Below, piece after piece: positions 24,760 through 32,599 of a DNA stretch of 34,158 nt. Under the pieces are notes generated by a model that was not told the origin of the DNA, did not search any database, and saw only the letters and a list, made by a program, of their open reading frames with translations. Position 1 is the stretch's first letter, and each line of letters begins with the position of its first letter. A program made the translations under genes and the position numbers. The stretch spans positions 1-34,158 of the forward strand of contig JALSPC010000123.1 in NCBI GenBank assembly GCA_026986155.1. The letters are read 5' to 3'. Origin of the DNA: a bacterium (lineage in GTDB: Bacteria > Desulfobacterota > S145-22).

Positions 24760-25161
24760 TTACGCAGCCTCCTTTGCTTTTGCCTTCTTTTTCTTGTTCT
24801 TTTTCTGGCGCTCCACACCCTTTTCACAGATCTTTTCGCGCTCGAACTCGGGCAGGCGCTCAACGATGTCGTGCACGCTGGGCTCGTCGTCCAGCCAGTG
24901 GCGGAGGTTGCCGAGTAGCGTCGCGGCGAAGGGACTGGAGGTTCCTTCCGCGAGGAAATAATTGACCCAGAGACCTTCCTTCTCGAATCCAACCAGCCCC
25001 GCCTCCTCGAGAGTCTTCAGGTGTTTGGAGATGGTCGGCTGGGCGAGCCCGAGTGCCGCCTGGATCTCGCAGACGCACATGTCGCGATGCTGAAGCATCT
25101 TAAGGATTTTGACCCTGCTGGGATCGGACAAAGCCTTCATGACCTTGATAAAATTTCTCAT
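24760..25161 (-). CDS. ArsR/SmtB-family transcriptional regulator
   Basis: 133 aa from the ATG at 25161 (RBS AGGAG). The winged-helix core is complete: ALSDPSRVKILKML, then DMCVCEIQAALGLAQPTISKHLKTLEEAGLV. Cys29 and Cys31 in the CVC motif match the helix-3 metal/metalloid site of ArsR (ELCVCDL), so As(III), Sb(III) or a soft metal could be the inducer, though many CVC proteins sense other signals. The C-terminal ~20 residues form a Lys/Ala-rich tail, unusual for the family and perhaps a DNA-affinity extension. A palindrome over its own -10 box points to autorepression. No arsenic resistance gene is adjacent. Confidence 0.9.
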   Translation of the reverse strand: MRNFIKVMKALSDPSRVKILKMLQHRDMCVCEIQAALGLAQPTISKHLKTLEEAGLVGFEKEGLWVNYFLAEGTSSPFAATLLGNLRHWLDDEPSVHDIVERLPEFEREKICEKGVERQKKNKKKKAKAKEAA

Positions 25162-25236
25162 TGCCCACTCCTTTCCAAAAAATCTCACGCCACATCATAA
25201 CGGCCTGACGTGACACGAACAACTAAATACAAATTA

Positions 25237-25254
25237 GTTATATTTAAATATAAC
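25237..25254. promoter_or_regulatory. Palindromic operator over the arsR -10 box
   Basis: GTTATATTTAAATATAAC is a perfect 18-bp palindrome that includes the -10 box. An overlapping inverted repeat AACTAA-N7-TTAGTT lies at 25221-25239. AT-rich dyads of this type are typical ArsR-family sites. Confidence 0.7.
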
Positions 25255-25275
25255 AGAATCTTCTTCGTTTTTCAA
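25247..25275 (-). promoter_or_regulatory. arsR promoter
   Basis: Minus-strand TTGAAA (25275-25270), 17-nt spacer, TATATT (25252-25247). The start near 25240 gives a leader of about 79 nt. Confidence 0.7.
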
Positions 25276-25355
25276 ACCCTTTTCATGATTGAAGAACGAA
25301 CCAGAACAAATCCGTGTTGCATAAAATGAATTGGCTTGGAAATGAGAGTTAGAGA

Positions 25356-26222
25356 TTATAGCAGGGGCGGATTCTCGCGGGACGGGCTGTAGTAGATTCC
25401 CTCTTTGTCCCATAGCTCTTCCAGCCTTTTGAAGGCCTCGAGGGCCTTGTCGGGTTTCTTCAGGCTCATGGCGGTAAGCAGCGAATGGATGAGAGCCATG
25501 GCGGCGGTAAAGGAATCCATATAGGAATAGGATTCGCATGGCGCGACAAGGATCCAATCGCTATAGGTGGTGAGGGGGGAAACGAGGCTGTCGGTGATTG
25601 CGAGGATGCGGCATCGTCTTTCGCGGGCGAATGCTACCGCGTCGATGGTCATCCTCGCGTAACGGGGAAAGCTGATGCCGATGACAAAACTGTCTCTGCC
25701 AAGAGAAACGAGTTGATCCCACTGGTCCCATTGGGACGGGTCGAGGAGCGCGACATCCTTTCCGAGGAACCGGAGCCCAAACTTCATATAAACAGCGAGA
25801 CCGTAGGCACTTCGAAGACCGATGATAAAGATTTTCTTTGCCCTCCACAGGTGCGAAACGATTTCCTTGAAGGTTTTTTCGGATATGGATTCCGCCATGC
25901 GGGAAATATTTTTGATGTCTATCTTCAAAATCCCGAGAAGCGACTCTGAGGACTCAGGGTGTTCCAGGGTCTTTTCGAGGCGACTCACCGTGGTCAAACG
26001 CTCTTGAAGGTGCTCCCGGAGATTTTTTTGGAAATCCGGAAATCCCCGGAATCCAAGACTCTGGGCCAGCCTAATGATCGTCGCTTCGCTCACTCCCGTT
26101 TTCCGGCCAAGGGCGGAGGCCGTGAGAAAAACGCAATCTTCAAGGTTGTTGAAGATATATTTAAGGACCTTTTTCTGAGAAGGGGTCAATCTGGCTGTCT
26201 GGGTCTTAATCAAATCCTTCAA
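25356..26222 (-). CDS. RpiR-family transcriptional regulator (HTH-SIS)
   Basis: 288 aa. The N-terminal RpiR HTH (LTPSQKKVLKYIFNN to GVSEATIIRLAQSLGFRGFPDFQ) is followed by a SIS sugar-isomerase domain (~125-260) with KKIFIIGLRSAYGLA, DSFVIGISFPRYARMTIDA and ILAITDSLVSPL. SIS domains bind phosphosugars, although RpiR members near transporters respond to varied ligands. It starts at a TTG with GGGAG about 6 nt upstream. It diverges from the TAXI-TRAP genes across ~270 nt, making it the likely regulator of that transport system. A dyad just downstream of its own promoter suggests autorepression. Confidence 0.92.
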   Translation of the reverse strand: MKDLIKTQTARLTPSQKKVLKYIFNNLEDCVFLTASALGRKTGVSEATIIRLAQSLGFRGFPDFQKNLREHLQERLTTVSRLEKTLEHPESSESLLGILKIDIKNISRMAESISEKTFKEIVSHLWRAKKIFIIGLRSAYGLAVYMKFGLRFLGKDVALLDPSQWDQWDQLVSLGRDSFVIGISFPRYARMTIDAVAFARERRCRILAITDSLVSPLTTYSDWILVAPCESYSYMDSFTAAMALIHSLLTAMSLKKPDKALEAFKRLEELWDKEGIYYSPSRENPPLL

Positions 26223-26235
26223 GCTACGCTCCCAA

Positions 26236-26259
26236 ATTTTGTATTTTATCCTACAAAAT
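26236..26259. promoter_or_regulatory. Inverted repeat, probable RpiR operator
   Basis: ATTTTGTA (26236-26243) and TACAAAAT (26252-26259) form a perfect dyad with 8-nt spacing, 14 nt before the rpiR start codon and just downstream of its predicted transcription start. The core TGTA-N8-TACA resembles RpiR-family (HexR-like) sites. Confidence 0.65.
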
Positions 26260-26274
26260 AAAGAAATATTGCAG

Positions 26275-26303
26275 TATATACATAATCAAACTATGTTTGT
26301 CAA
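26275..26303 (-). promoter_or_regulatory. rpiR promoter
   Basis: Minus-strand TTGACA (26303-26298), 17-nt spacer, TATATA (26280-26275). Predicted transcription start near 26268, placing the dyad at about +9 to +32. Confidence 0.7.
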
Positions 26304-26325
26304 TAATGGGATATTCGAGGGTGTC

Positions 26326-26354
26326 TTGACAATGCCGTTGGGTTTTGGTAACAG
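26326..26354 (+). promoter_or_regulatory. Candidate promoter of the TAXI-TRAP operon
   Basis: TTGACA (26326-26331), 17-nt spacer, TAACAG (26349-26354). The -35 is perfect and the -10 weak, fitting an activated or regulated promoter. The leader would be about 130 nt and contains AAAGGAGG (26395-26402) ahead of an 8-codon ORF (26416-26442). Confidence 0.45.
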
Positions 26355-26494
26355 GATTTTATCTTTGGTAAAAAGTGATTTGAATTTCATAGAGAAAGGA
26401 GGTGGTGGAAAAGAAATGCCGGGATATGGGATGCCGGCGTAAGCGTGTGAGTAAACATATAAAGAAAAAAACGACAAACAAGGAGGGGTATTGA

Positions 26495-27514
26495 ATGAAA
26501 AGGTTTAAATTAGGCATGCTGGTTGGAATCATTTCCATCTGTTTCCTGGCTGTGGGAATGATGACCCCGGGCGCGGCTTCCGCGAAGATTACGTTCGTGA
26601 CCATCGGAACGGGTGGTGTTACGGGCGTTTACTATCCGACGGGCGGCGCCATCAGCAAGATCGTGAATAAAAAAGCGAAACAGTATCACCTGAAGGTGAC
26701 GGTCGAATCGACCGGCGGGTCCGTGTTCAATATCAACGCCATTCTTTCCGGCGACTTGGAATTCGGAATCGTTGAATCGAGCCGCCAGTACGATGCATGG
26801 CACGGCCAGAAGGAATGGGCCAAAAAGGGACCGCAGAAGGCCCTACGTTCCATCTGCAGTTTTCATCCCGAATCGGTGACCATCATCGCGGGTGACGACA
26901 CCGGCATCAAGACATTCGTGGATCTGAAAGGAAAACACATCAACATCGGAAATCCGGGCTCAGGCACGAGAGGCGAGGCCATCGACCTTCTCACGCAGGC
27001 CGGAATCGATTGGAAGAAAGACATCAAGGCCGAAGGTATGAAAGCGGTGGAATCCGCGCAGATGCTGCAGGACGGCCGGATCGACGCCTTCTTCTACACC
27101 GTGGGACACCCCAACGGCTCTATCAAGGAGGCCACTTCGGGGAAACGCAAGGTTCGCTTCGTGCCCGTACCTGACAGCATTATCATGCCGCTGATCAAGA
27201 AACATTCCTATTTTGCCAAGGCGTTCATTCCCGTCAAGTTCTATCCCGGCGCCGCCAACAAGAAGGATGTCCCCACCATCGCGGTCAAGGCCACGTTCTG
27301 CACCAACAAAAAGGTCCCAGCGTGGGTCGTTTACGACATCACCAAGGAGATCTTCGACAATCTTGAGACTTTCAAGAAACTGCATCCCGCCTTTGGCGTT
27401 CTGACGAAACAGAACATGCTGACGGGACTAACCGCCCCGATCCATCCGGGCGCCCTGAAGTATTATAAAGAAAGCGGGTTGATCAAGTACATTCCCAAGT
27501 CTCTCATCAAGTAA
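26495..27514 (+). CDS. TAXI-family TRAP transporter substrate-binding protein
   Basis: 339 aa. A Sec signal peptide (basic MKRFK, hydrophobic core, cut after about AASA at residue 30) is followed by the TAXI signature VTIGTGGVTGVYYPTGGAI. Further hallmarks are GDLEFGIVESSRQYDAWHG, GNPGSGTRGEAIDLL and DGRIDAFFYTVGHPNG. It is a periplasmic receptor that delivers its ligand to the fused permease downstream. TAXI receptors are poorly characterised; dicarboxylates or amino acids such as glutamate are known or proposed ligands. AAGGAGGGG precedes the ATG. A hairpin after the stop probably enriches receptor over permease. Confidence 0.93.
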   Translation: MKRFKLGMLVGIISICFLAVGMMTPGAASAKITFVTIGTGGVTGVYYPTGGAISKIVNKKAKQYHLKVTVESTGGSVFNINAILSGDLEFGIVESSRQYDAWHGQKEWAKKGPQKALRSICSFHPESVTIIAGDDTGIKTFVDLKGKHINIGNPGSGTRGEAIDLLTQAGIDWKKDIKAEGMKAVESAQMLQDGRIDAFFYTVGHPNGSIKEATSGKRKVRFVPVPDSIIMPLIKKHSYFAKAFIPVKFYPGAANKKDVPTIAVKATFCTNKKVPAWVVYDITKEIFDNLETFKKLHPAFGVLTKQNMLTGLTAPIHPGALKYYKESGLIKYIPKSLIK

Positions 27515-27528
27515 AGGCGAACGATTGA

Positions 27529-27567
27529 GGCAGGGAGGAAACTTTCTCCCTCCCTGCCCTTTTTCTT
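27529..27567 (+). terminator. Terminator/attenuator between TRAP receptor and permease
   Basis: GGCAGGGAGG (27529-27538) and CCTCCCTGCC (27549-27558) form a perfect 10-bp stem followed by CTTTTTCTTT. Its position inside the operon fits partial termination that makes excess receptor. Confidence 0.8.
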
Positions 27568-27595
27568 TCAACACCCCGTTACATGGAGGATTGCC

Positions 27596-29686
27596 GTGGC
27601 GGAAAAAGAGGTCGAGCTTAATGTTGAGGCTCCGGAAGAGGGAATTGCCAAGGCGCAGGAACTTGTCAAGGCGTCGGAAGAAGGGCTGAAATCGGTAAAA
27701 GGTCCGGCGCGCTGGCTGGTTCCCTGTATCGCCGCCGCATGGTCGCTGTTTCAGTTGGCCCTTCCATCTGTCCTTATCCTAAATGCCGTATATATACGGG
27801 CCATTCACTTGGCATTCGCGATTGTTCTGGTTTTTCTGAGTTACCCCATGTTCAAAAAGGTCCGGAAAGGGAAGATTTTTGGATACTTTTCCGTGCGGGA
27901 CCGCTTTACGCTGTTCGATTATGTGGTCGCCATCTTGGCGGCCGCCTCCGCCCTCTATATCGCCTATGACTACACCGGCATCAGCGGGCGGATGGGCGCG
28001 CCCAATACCCTGGATATCGTAATGGGCGTCATGCTCCTGGTCCTTTTGCTGGAAGCCGCGCGCAGATCCCTCGGGCCCGCCTTGCCCATTGTTGCCATCG
28101 CCTTCATCCTCTATAGTTTCTACGGTCCCTACATGCCGGACATCTTGGCCTTCAAAGGGGTTTCCCTGAACCGGTTTATCGGCCAGATTACCATGTCAAC
28201 GGAGGGAATCTACGGGATTCCATTGGATGTGTCGGCGACCATCGTCTTTCTCTTCGTTCTCTTCGGCGCCATGCTTGAAAAGGCTGGAGCCGGGGAATAT
28301 TTCGTCCACCTTGCCTTCAGCGTCCTGGGACGTTTCAGGGGCGGTCCCGCCAAGGCGGCGGTCCTGGCCAGCGGGCTGACCGGTCTCGTTTCCGGATCCA
28401 GTATCGCCAACGTGGTCACCACCGGGACATTCACCATCCCCCTGATGAAACGGACGGGATATCCCGATTACATTGCCGCCTCCGTCGAGGTGGCATGCAG
28501 CACCAACGGCCAATTGATGCCGCCCATCATGGGAGCCGCGGCCTTCATCATCGCGGAATACTGCAACATGCCCTATATCGAGGTGGTCAAGGTGGCCTTC
28601 ATCCCGGCGATTATCTCCTACATCGCCTTGATGTACATCACCCACGTGGAGGCCACGCGACTCGGCCTCAAGGGGATGAAGAAGGAGGATATTCCCCCCT
28701 TCTGGTCCACCTTCTTTAAGGGATTGCATTACATCATCCCCCTGATTTTTCTCGTTTACGAACTGGTGGTGCTGAGGCACTCTCCGGCCCTGGCCGCTTT
28801 TTACGCGATTATCGTTCTCGTGGCCCTTATCATCATCCAGAATCTCATTCAGGCGAAAAAACACGGCATTTCTCTGGGGCTTGCCCTGAAGGATGCGGGG
28901 GAAATCGTCTGGAATTCCCTGGTCTCCGGCGGCAAGAGCATGATGGGAATCGGCGTCGCCGTCGCGGCGGCGGGCATCATCGTGGGTGTCGTGACCATGG
29001 GGCTGGGCGGTATCATTACCGAAGTCATTGACACCATCGCCCAGGGGAACTTTGTTGCCATCCTCGTCATCACGGCTATCGCCAGCCTGATTCTCGGGAT
29101 GGGGCTTCCCACCACGGCGACCTACATCGTCCTGGCCTCGTTGACGGCCAACGTCATCGTGACCCTCGGGGCGAAGGCCGGGGTTGTCTTTCCTCTGGTG
29201 GCCGCGCACCTCTTCGTCTTCTTCTTTGGAATCATCGCGGATGATACCCCGCCGGTGGGGCTGGCGGCCTACGCCGCCGCGGCCATCGCCGGGTCGGATC
29301 CCATCAAGACGGGGGTGAAGGGGTTCTCCTACGATATCCGGACTGCCATTTTACCCTTCATGTTCATGTATAACACCGATCTCCTCCTGATCAACATCCA
29401 TTCCATCTGGCACGCCGCCTGGATATTCTTCACGAGCACCGTGGCCATGTTCGCCTTCGCCAACCTCACCCTGAATTACTTCCTCGTGAGAAACCGGATC
29501 TACGAGTTCATTCTGCTCGGCGCGGTTACTTTTGCCCTATTGCGTCCCAAATACGTGGCGAGTGTCTTCGACCTTGGCAAGGGATGGGGGCCGTTTCTTG
29601 TCGGCCTGGTCGGGATCATCATCTACGCCCTTATCTACCTGATGCAAAAACCGAGGGCACGGGCCGCTGAAGCGGCACAGGCATAA
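27596..29686 (+). CDS. Fused TRAP transporter permease (DctQM-type)
   Basis: 696 aa. The start is a GTG with GGAGG 6 nt upstream. After ~40 hydrophilic residues come N-terminal helices equivalent to the small DctQ subunit, then the large DctM domain with many hydrophobic segments. Landmarks include FGAMLEKAGAGEYFVHLAF, GLTGLVSGSSIANVVTTGTFTIP, GQLMPPIMGAAAFI, ILGMGLPTTATYIVLA and DDTPPVGLAAYAAAAIAGSDP. Such fusions pair with TAXI receptors and use a Na+ or H+ gradient for high-affinity uptake. Since the window hints at Na+ bioenergetics, Na+ coupling is plausible but not shown. The Usp gene follows after 13 nt. Confidence 0.94.
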   Translation: MAEKEVELNVEAPEEGIAKAQELVKASEEGLKSVKGPARWLVPCIAAAWSLFQLALPSVLILNAVYIRAIHLAFAIVLVFLSYPMFKKVRKGKIFGYFSVRDRFTLFDYVVAILAAASALYIAYDYTGISGRMGAPNTLDIVMGVMLLVLLLEAARRSLGPALPIVAIAFILYSFYGPYMPDILAFKGVSLNRFIGQITMSTEGIYGIPLDVSATIVFLFVLFGAMLEKAGAGEYFVHLAFSVLGRFRGGPAKAAVLASGLTGLVSGSSIANVVTTGTFTIPLMKRTGYPDYIAASVEVACSTNGQLMPPIMGAAAFIIAEYCNMPYIEVVKVAFIPAIISYIALMYITHVEATRLGLKGMKKEDIPPFWSTFFKGLHYIIPLIFLVYELVVLRHSPALAAFYAIIVLVALIIIQNLIQAKKHGISLGLALKDAGEIVWNSLVSGGKSMMGIGVAVAAAGIIVGVVTMGLGGIITEVIDTIAQGNFVAILVITAIASLILGMGLPTTATYIVLASLTANVIVTLGAKAGVVFPLVAAHLFVFFFGIIADDTPPVGLAAYAAAAIAGSDPIKTGVKGFSYDIRTAILPFMFMYNTDLLLINIHSIWHAAWIFFTSTVAMFAFANLTLNYFLVRNRIYEFILLGAVTFALLRPKYVASVFDLGKGWGPFLVGLVGIIIYALIYLMQKPRARAAEAAQA

Positions 29687-29699
29687 AGGAGGAAAATAT

Positions 29700-30230
29700 A
29701 TGATACCGGAAATCAAAAAGATCCTTTACGTGACGGATCTCAGCCGGAACGCGGCTTACGCCTTTCGCTACGCCGTCCGATTCATGAAATCTTTCGACGC
29801 GGAGGTCGTCATCCTGACGGTCGTCAAGGGATTCAATCCCGTGGATGAGGTGCCCGTGGTTGTCCAGATGGGGGAAAACAGTTTCAAAAAGGCACGGGAA
29901 GAGGCCTTAAAAAATGTGCTCCAAAGGCTGAAAAGACGTTTGGACAATTATGCCAAGCGCGAACTCTCCGAGGAAGAAAAAGCACAGATGACGGAAAGGA
30001 TTTCCATCGAGGTTCAGGAAGGGGATCCCGCGGTTCGTATCCTTGAGGCCGCCGAGGCGGACGACGTGGATATGGTCATCATGGGAGCCCATAGCAAGGA
30101 GGTTCTCAAATACACCTTTTTGGGCGGTGTGACACAACGGGTTTTGAGGCATATCCGGAAACCCGTGCTCGTCGTCCCCATACCCAAGGGTTCATTCGAG
30201 CTCTCTTTCAAGGAGGACGATACCCTTTAA
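29700..30230 (+). CDS. Universal stress protein (UspA family)
   Basis: 176 aa. The Usp fold is clear: KKILYVTDLSRNAAYAFRYAVRF at the start, a long charged helix (~65-100) and the C-terminal VIMGAHSKEVLKYTFLGGVTQRVLRHIRKPVLVVPIP. The usual ATP-binding pattern Gx2Gx9G(S/T) is degenerate (GAHSK in place of GxxG), so nucleotide binding is uncertain. The 13-nt gap and AAAGGAGG RBS tie it to the TRAP permease. In Halomonas elongata the Usp protein TeaD, encoded beside the TeaABC TRAP transporter, modulates transport; a similar role is inferred here. Confidence 0.88.
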   Translation: MIPEIKKILYVTDLSRNAAYAFRYAVRFMKSFDAEVVILTVVKGFNPVDEVPVVVQMGENSFKKAREEALKNVLQRLKRRLDNYAKRELSEEEKAQMTERISIEVQEGDPAVRILEAAEADDVDMVIMGAHSKEVLKYTFLGGVTQRVLRHIRKPVLVVPIPKGSFELSFKEDDTL

Positions 30231-30253
30231 ACATCCACGCAGGAGGAAAGGGT

Positions 30254-30730
30254 ATGAAACAATCCAACAAGATCATCTGCATTCTCGTCTTGGCCATCTT
30301 CATCCTTGGGCTGGGAGTTGGCCATCTCATGGCTCAAGGCAGATTCATCGACAACAACGACGGAACGGTCACCGACACGAAAACGAATCTTATGTGGGCG
30401 AAGTACGACAACCAGGGGGATATTACCTGGCATGACGCCAAGGCCTACTGCGAACACATCATTCTGAGCAAGTACGAAGACTGGCGGATGCCTACCATTA
30501 AGGAGCTCGAAACCCTGTATGATCCTTCAGAAAAGGGCTACAAGACAACATGCGGAAACCGGGTGCGGGTCAACCCTGCCATTCAGTTGAGCTGCGGATG
30601 GGTTTGGGCTCGCGACGCTTTGACCATCACCGCCTACGCGTACAATTTCTCGAGGGGATACCGTTACACCGACCGCATGGTGCACAAGCGTCACTTCCGG
30701 GCTTTGCCGGTTCGGACAGTCAAAAAATGA
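30254..30730 (+). CDS. Exported DUF1566 (Lcl C-terminal) protein
   Basis: 158 aa. A signal peptide (hydrophobic residues ~8-25, then GHLMAQG) leads to a DUF1566 domain. RFIDNNDGTVTDTKTNLMWAK, ITWHDAKAYCEHI, WRMPTIKELETLYD and the terminal HKRHFRALPVRTVKK are typical. These domains are related to bacterial adhesin/formylglycine-generating-like folds and are abundant in Desulfobacterota, without settled function. Cysteines in AYCEHI, TTCGNR and LSCGW could form disulfides in the periplasm. GGAGGAAAG precedes the ATG, 23 nt after the usp stop, so it is likely the last gene of the TRAP operon. Confidence 0.87.
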   Translation: MKQSNKIICILVLAIFILGLGVGHLMAQGRFIDNNDGTVTDTKTNLMWAKYDNQGDITWHDAKAYCEHIILSKYEDWRMPTIKELETLYDPSEKGYKTTCGNRVRVNPAIQLSCGWVWARDALTITAYAYNFSRGYRYTDRMVHKRHFRALPVRTVKK

Positions 30731-31084
30731 GTCTTGAACGAGTGATAAATTCTTTTCGTGCTGCGGGAGGAAACAACTATCATTTTATAAATTGATATCG
30801 TGATTTTCCCTTCCTGTAGTCAAATTTGAAGGCTTCTTAAAAGTCGCATTTCTGTGCCTCTCTGTGCGTGGCACGCAGACAGATCGGGTTGTATCTTTCG
30901 CCATTACAGCGTCCTATAAGTACGATTCACCCCTCGCGAATCGCGCTCCTTGAGCTTGAAGCTTTTTAACGTGGGTTCTTACGAGTTCATTAAATTTACT
31001 GTGCTTGTATTTTTTGTAAAACAGCAGTAGGGTTATTATGTGAAAGCATAAAATGGGTTGACTTCACGTTTCACGGGCTAAGCA
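30731..31084. other. 354-nt intergenic region before the sigma-54 activator
   Basis: No gene is seen. A direct repeat TCTGTGC occurs at 30851-30857 and 30861-30867. The second copy begins a bulged hairpin (30861-30869 with 30873-30883, loop GGC). A CGCGA/TCGCG dyad lies near 30935-30950, and an AGCTT-GA-AGCTTTTT element that could be a small terminator lies near 30956-30967. A weak promoter candidate, TTGTAA-N17-TATGTG, precedes the next gene, whose RBS is poor. Confidence 0.4.
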
Positions 31085-32401
31085 ATGTCAAAAGTGGTTG
31101 TAATCACGGATGATCCCGAAATAGAAAGGGATTTTTCTGGCAGGGCGCAAGGCATGGATCTCATGTTTATGCCCCCCCCTCTTAATGATCTTCTAAATAT
31201 GATTTACGAAACGAAACCGCTTTGTCTCCTTGTGGACACACGGATCCCGCGGCCGGAACGTTTGTTGGAGGCATTTACGCAGAATGGGTTTTACGCGCCT
31301 GTCATGGTTTTTTCCTCGAAGGTCTCCGCGCGGGCCACGTTCGCGGCGGCAAAAAAAATTTATTTTTCATCCGTATCCTCGGAAGAAAAGGAAACAGGTG
31401 AGAAAAACGCTGGCCTTCGATCCGACATTTCACTCATGGGATTGGAAAAGATCGTTGGGAAAAGTTCCGCATTGATAAATGTTTTGAAAACGGCGGAAAA
31501 GGTGGCCAAAACGGATTCCAATGTCCTCGTCTGTGGAGAGAGTGGGACGGGGAAGGAACTGATCGCTCATTTGATCCATGAGAACAGCCTACGCGCGTCC
31601 CGTCCCTTTATTCCCCTGGATTGCGCCGCTTTACCTGAGAGCCTACTTGAAAGCGAATTGTTCGGGTTTGAGCGGGGGGCGTTCACGGATGCGTATCGAA
31701 CCAAGCATGGCATTTTCGAATACGCGGACGGCGGGACCCTTTTTCTCGACGAAATTGGAGAAATGCCGATTTCCATGCAGTCGAAACTGTTACGCGTTCT
31801 CCAGGAACGGCAGTTCAGAAGGATCGGGGGGCGCCAACTTATTCGTGTCGATGTGCGCATCATCTCCGCCACAAACCGGGACCTTGTAAAGGCCATGGAT
31901 GAGAGGTCGTTTCGCCAGGACTTATTCTACCGCCTGAACGTCATTTCCATCTATCTTCCCCCTTTGCGGGAGAGGAAGGAAGACATTCCGCTACTCATCG
32001 AGCATTTTCTCCAACATTACTGCGAGGTCTTCGACAAATCCTTAAAGAAGGTTTCCCAGTCCGCGCTTGCCCAGATGGAGGCGTACCCGTGGCCAGGCAA
32101 CGTCCGGGAGCTTCAGAATGTTATCGAACAGGCAGTGGCGCTTTCCGAGGAGGAGATTTTGCTGCCGGAAGATCTTCCCGAAAGGATCCGGGAAATGGAG
32201 GGATGCGGTTCAGGAGCTTTGGACTTGAGCCTTCCTTTCGAGGACGCGAAGTGCCGTCTCATTGAGACCTTTGAAAAGAAATATCTGGAAAACCTGATGG
32301 AATTTTGCGGGGGAAACGTTTCTCTAGCCGCGAGAAGGGCGGGTGTTAACCGCAAGACGATTCACCGGCTACTCAAAAAACATGGCTTGTTGAAACGGTA
32401 A
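31085..32401 (+). CDS. Sigma-54-dependent activator with degenerate receiver
   Basis: 438 aa. The N-terminal ~100 residues look like a receiver with Asp9/Asp10 and Asp51, a Ser at 77/78, but no recognisable Lys-Pro near the end of the domain, so phosphorylation control may be altered. The AAA+ domain has Walker A GESGTGKE (151-158), the sigma-54 loop GAFTDA (198-203; consensus GAFTGA), Walker B GGTLFLDE (216-223), and the arginine-finger region FRQDLFYRLNV. A Fis-type HTH lies at about 409-435 (GNVSLAARRAGVNRKTIHRLLKKHG). No partner kinase is adjacent. The next gene, 260 nt downstream, has a sigma-54-like promoter and an upstream dyad and is its likely target. Confidence 0.92.
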   Translation: MSKVVVITDDPEIERDFSGRAQGMDLMFMPPPLNDLLNMIYETKPLCLLVDTRIPRPERLLEAFTQNGFYAPVMVFSSKVSARATFAAAKKIYFSSVSSEEKETGEKNAGLRSDISLMGLEKIVGKSSALINVLKTAEKVAKTDSNVLVCGESGTGKELIAHLIHENSLRASRPFIPLDCAALPESLLESELFGFERGAFTDAYRTKHGIFEYADGGTLFLDEIGEMPISMQSKLLRVLQERQFRRIGGRQLIRVDVRIISATNRDLVKAMDERSFRQDLFYRLNVISIYLPPLRERKEDIPLLIEHFLQHYCEVFDKSLKKVSQSALAQMEAYPWPGNVRELQNVIEQAVALSEEEILLPEDLPERIREMEGCGSGALDLSLPFEDAKCRLIETFEKKYLENLMEFCGGNVSLAARRAGVNRKTIHRLLKKHGLLKR

Positions 32402-32421
32402 TCCGCGAATCCGCGGCATGA

Positions 32422-32459
32422 GGGACACGGATGGGACACGTGGGACACAAATGTCCCAT
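32422..32459. promoter_or_regulatory. GGGACAC repeats and TGGGACA-N4-TGTCCCA dyad (enhancer candidate)
   Basis: GGGACAC occurs at 32422-32428, 32433-32439 and 32442-32448. TGGGACA (32441-32447) and TGTCCCA (32452-32458) form a perfect 7-4-7 dyad. Its centre is about 175 nt upstream of the predicted start of the next gene, a usual distance for sigma-54 enhancers. As RNA it could also be a terminator-like hairpin for the activator gene, but it has only a short T run. Confidence 0.6.
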
Positions 32460-32599
32460 TTGTCTATTGCATTGATTTTATTGATGTTTTGACCGATTTC
32501 GCGCATAACGGCGAAAGAGGGTGCACGGGGATGGCGGGGATTCTTCTTCGGCCATGACGTAACACCCTGAATTTTTAAAGGATTGTTGATTCTTCATTA

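Noticed and set aside
32422-32459. GGGACAC repeats as a CRISPR or satellite array
   Set aside because: Units are only 7 bp with irregular spacing and no spacers; a regulatory dyad explains them better.
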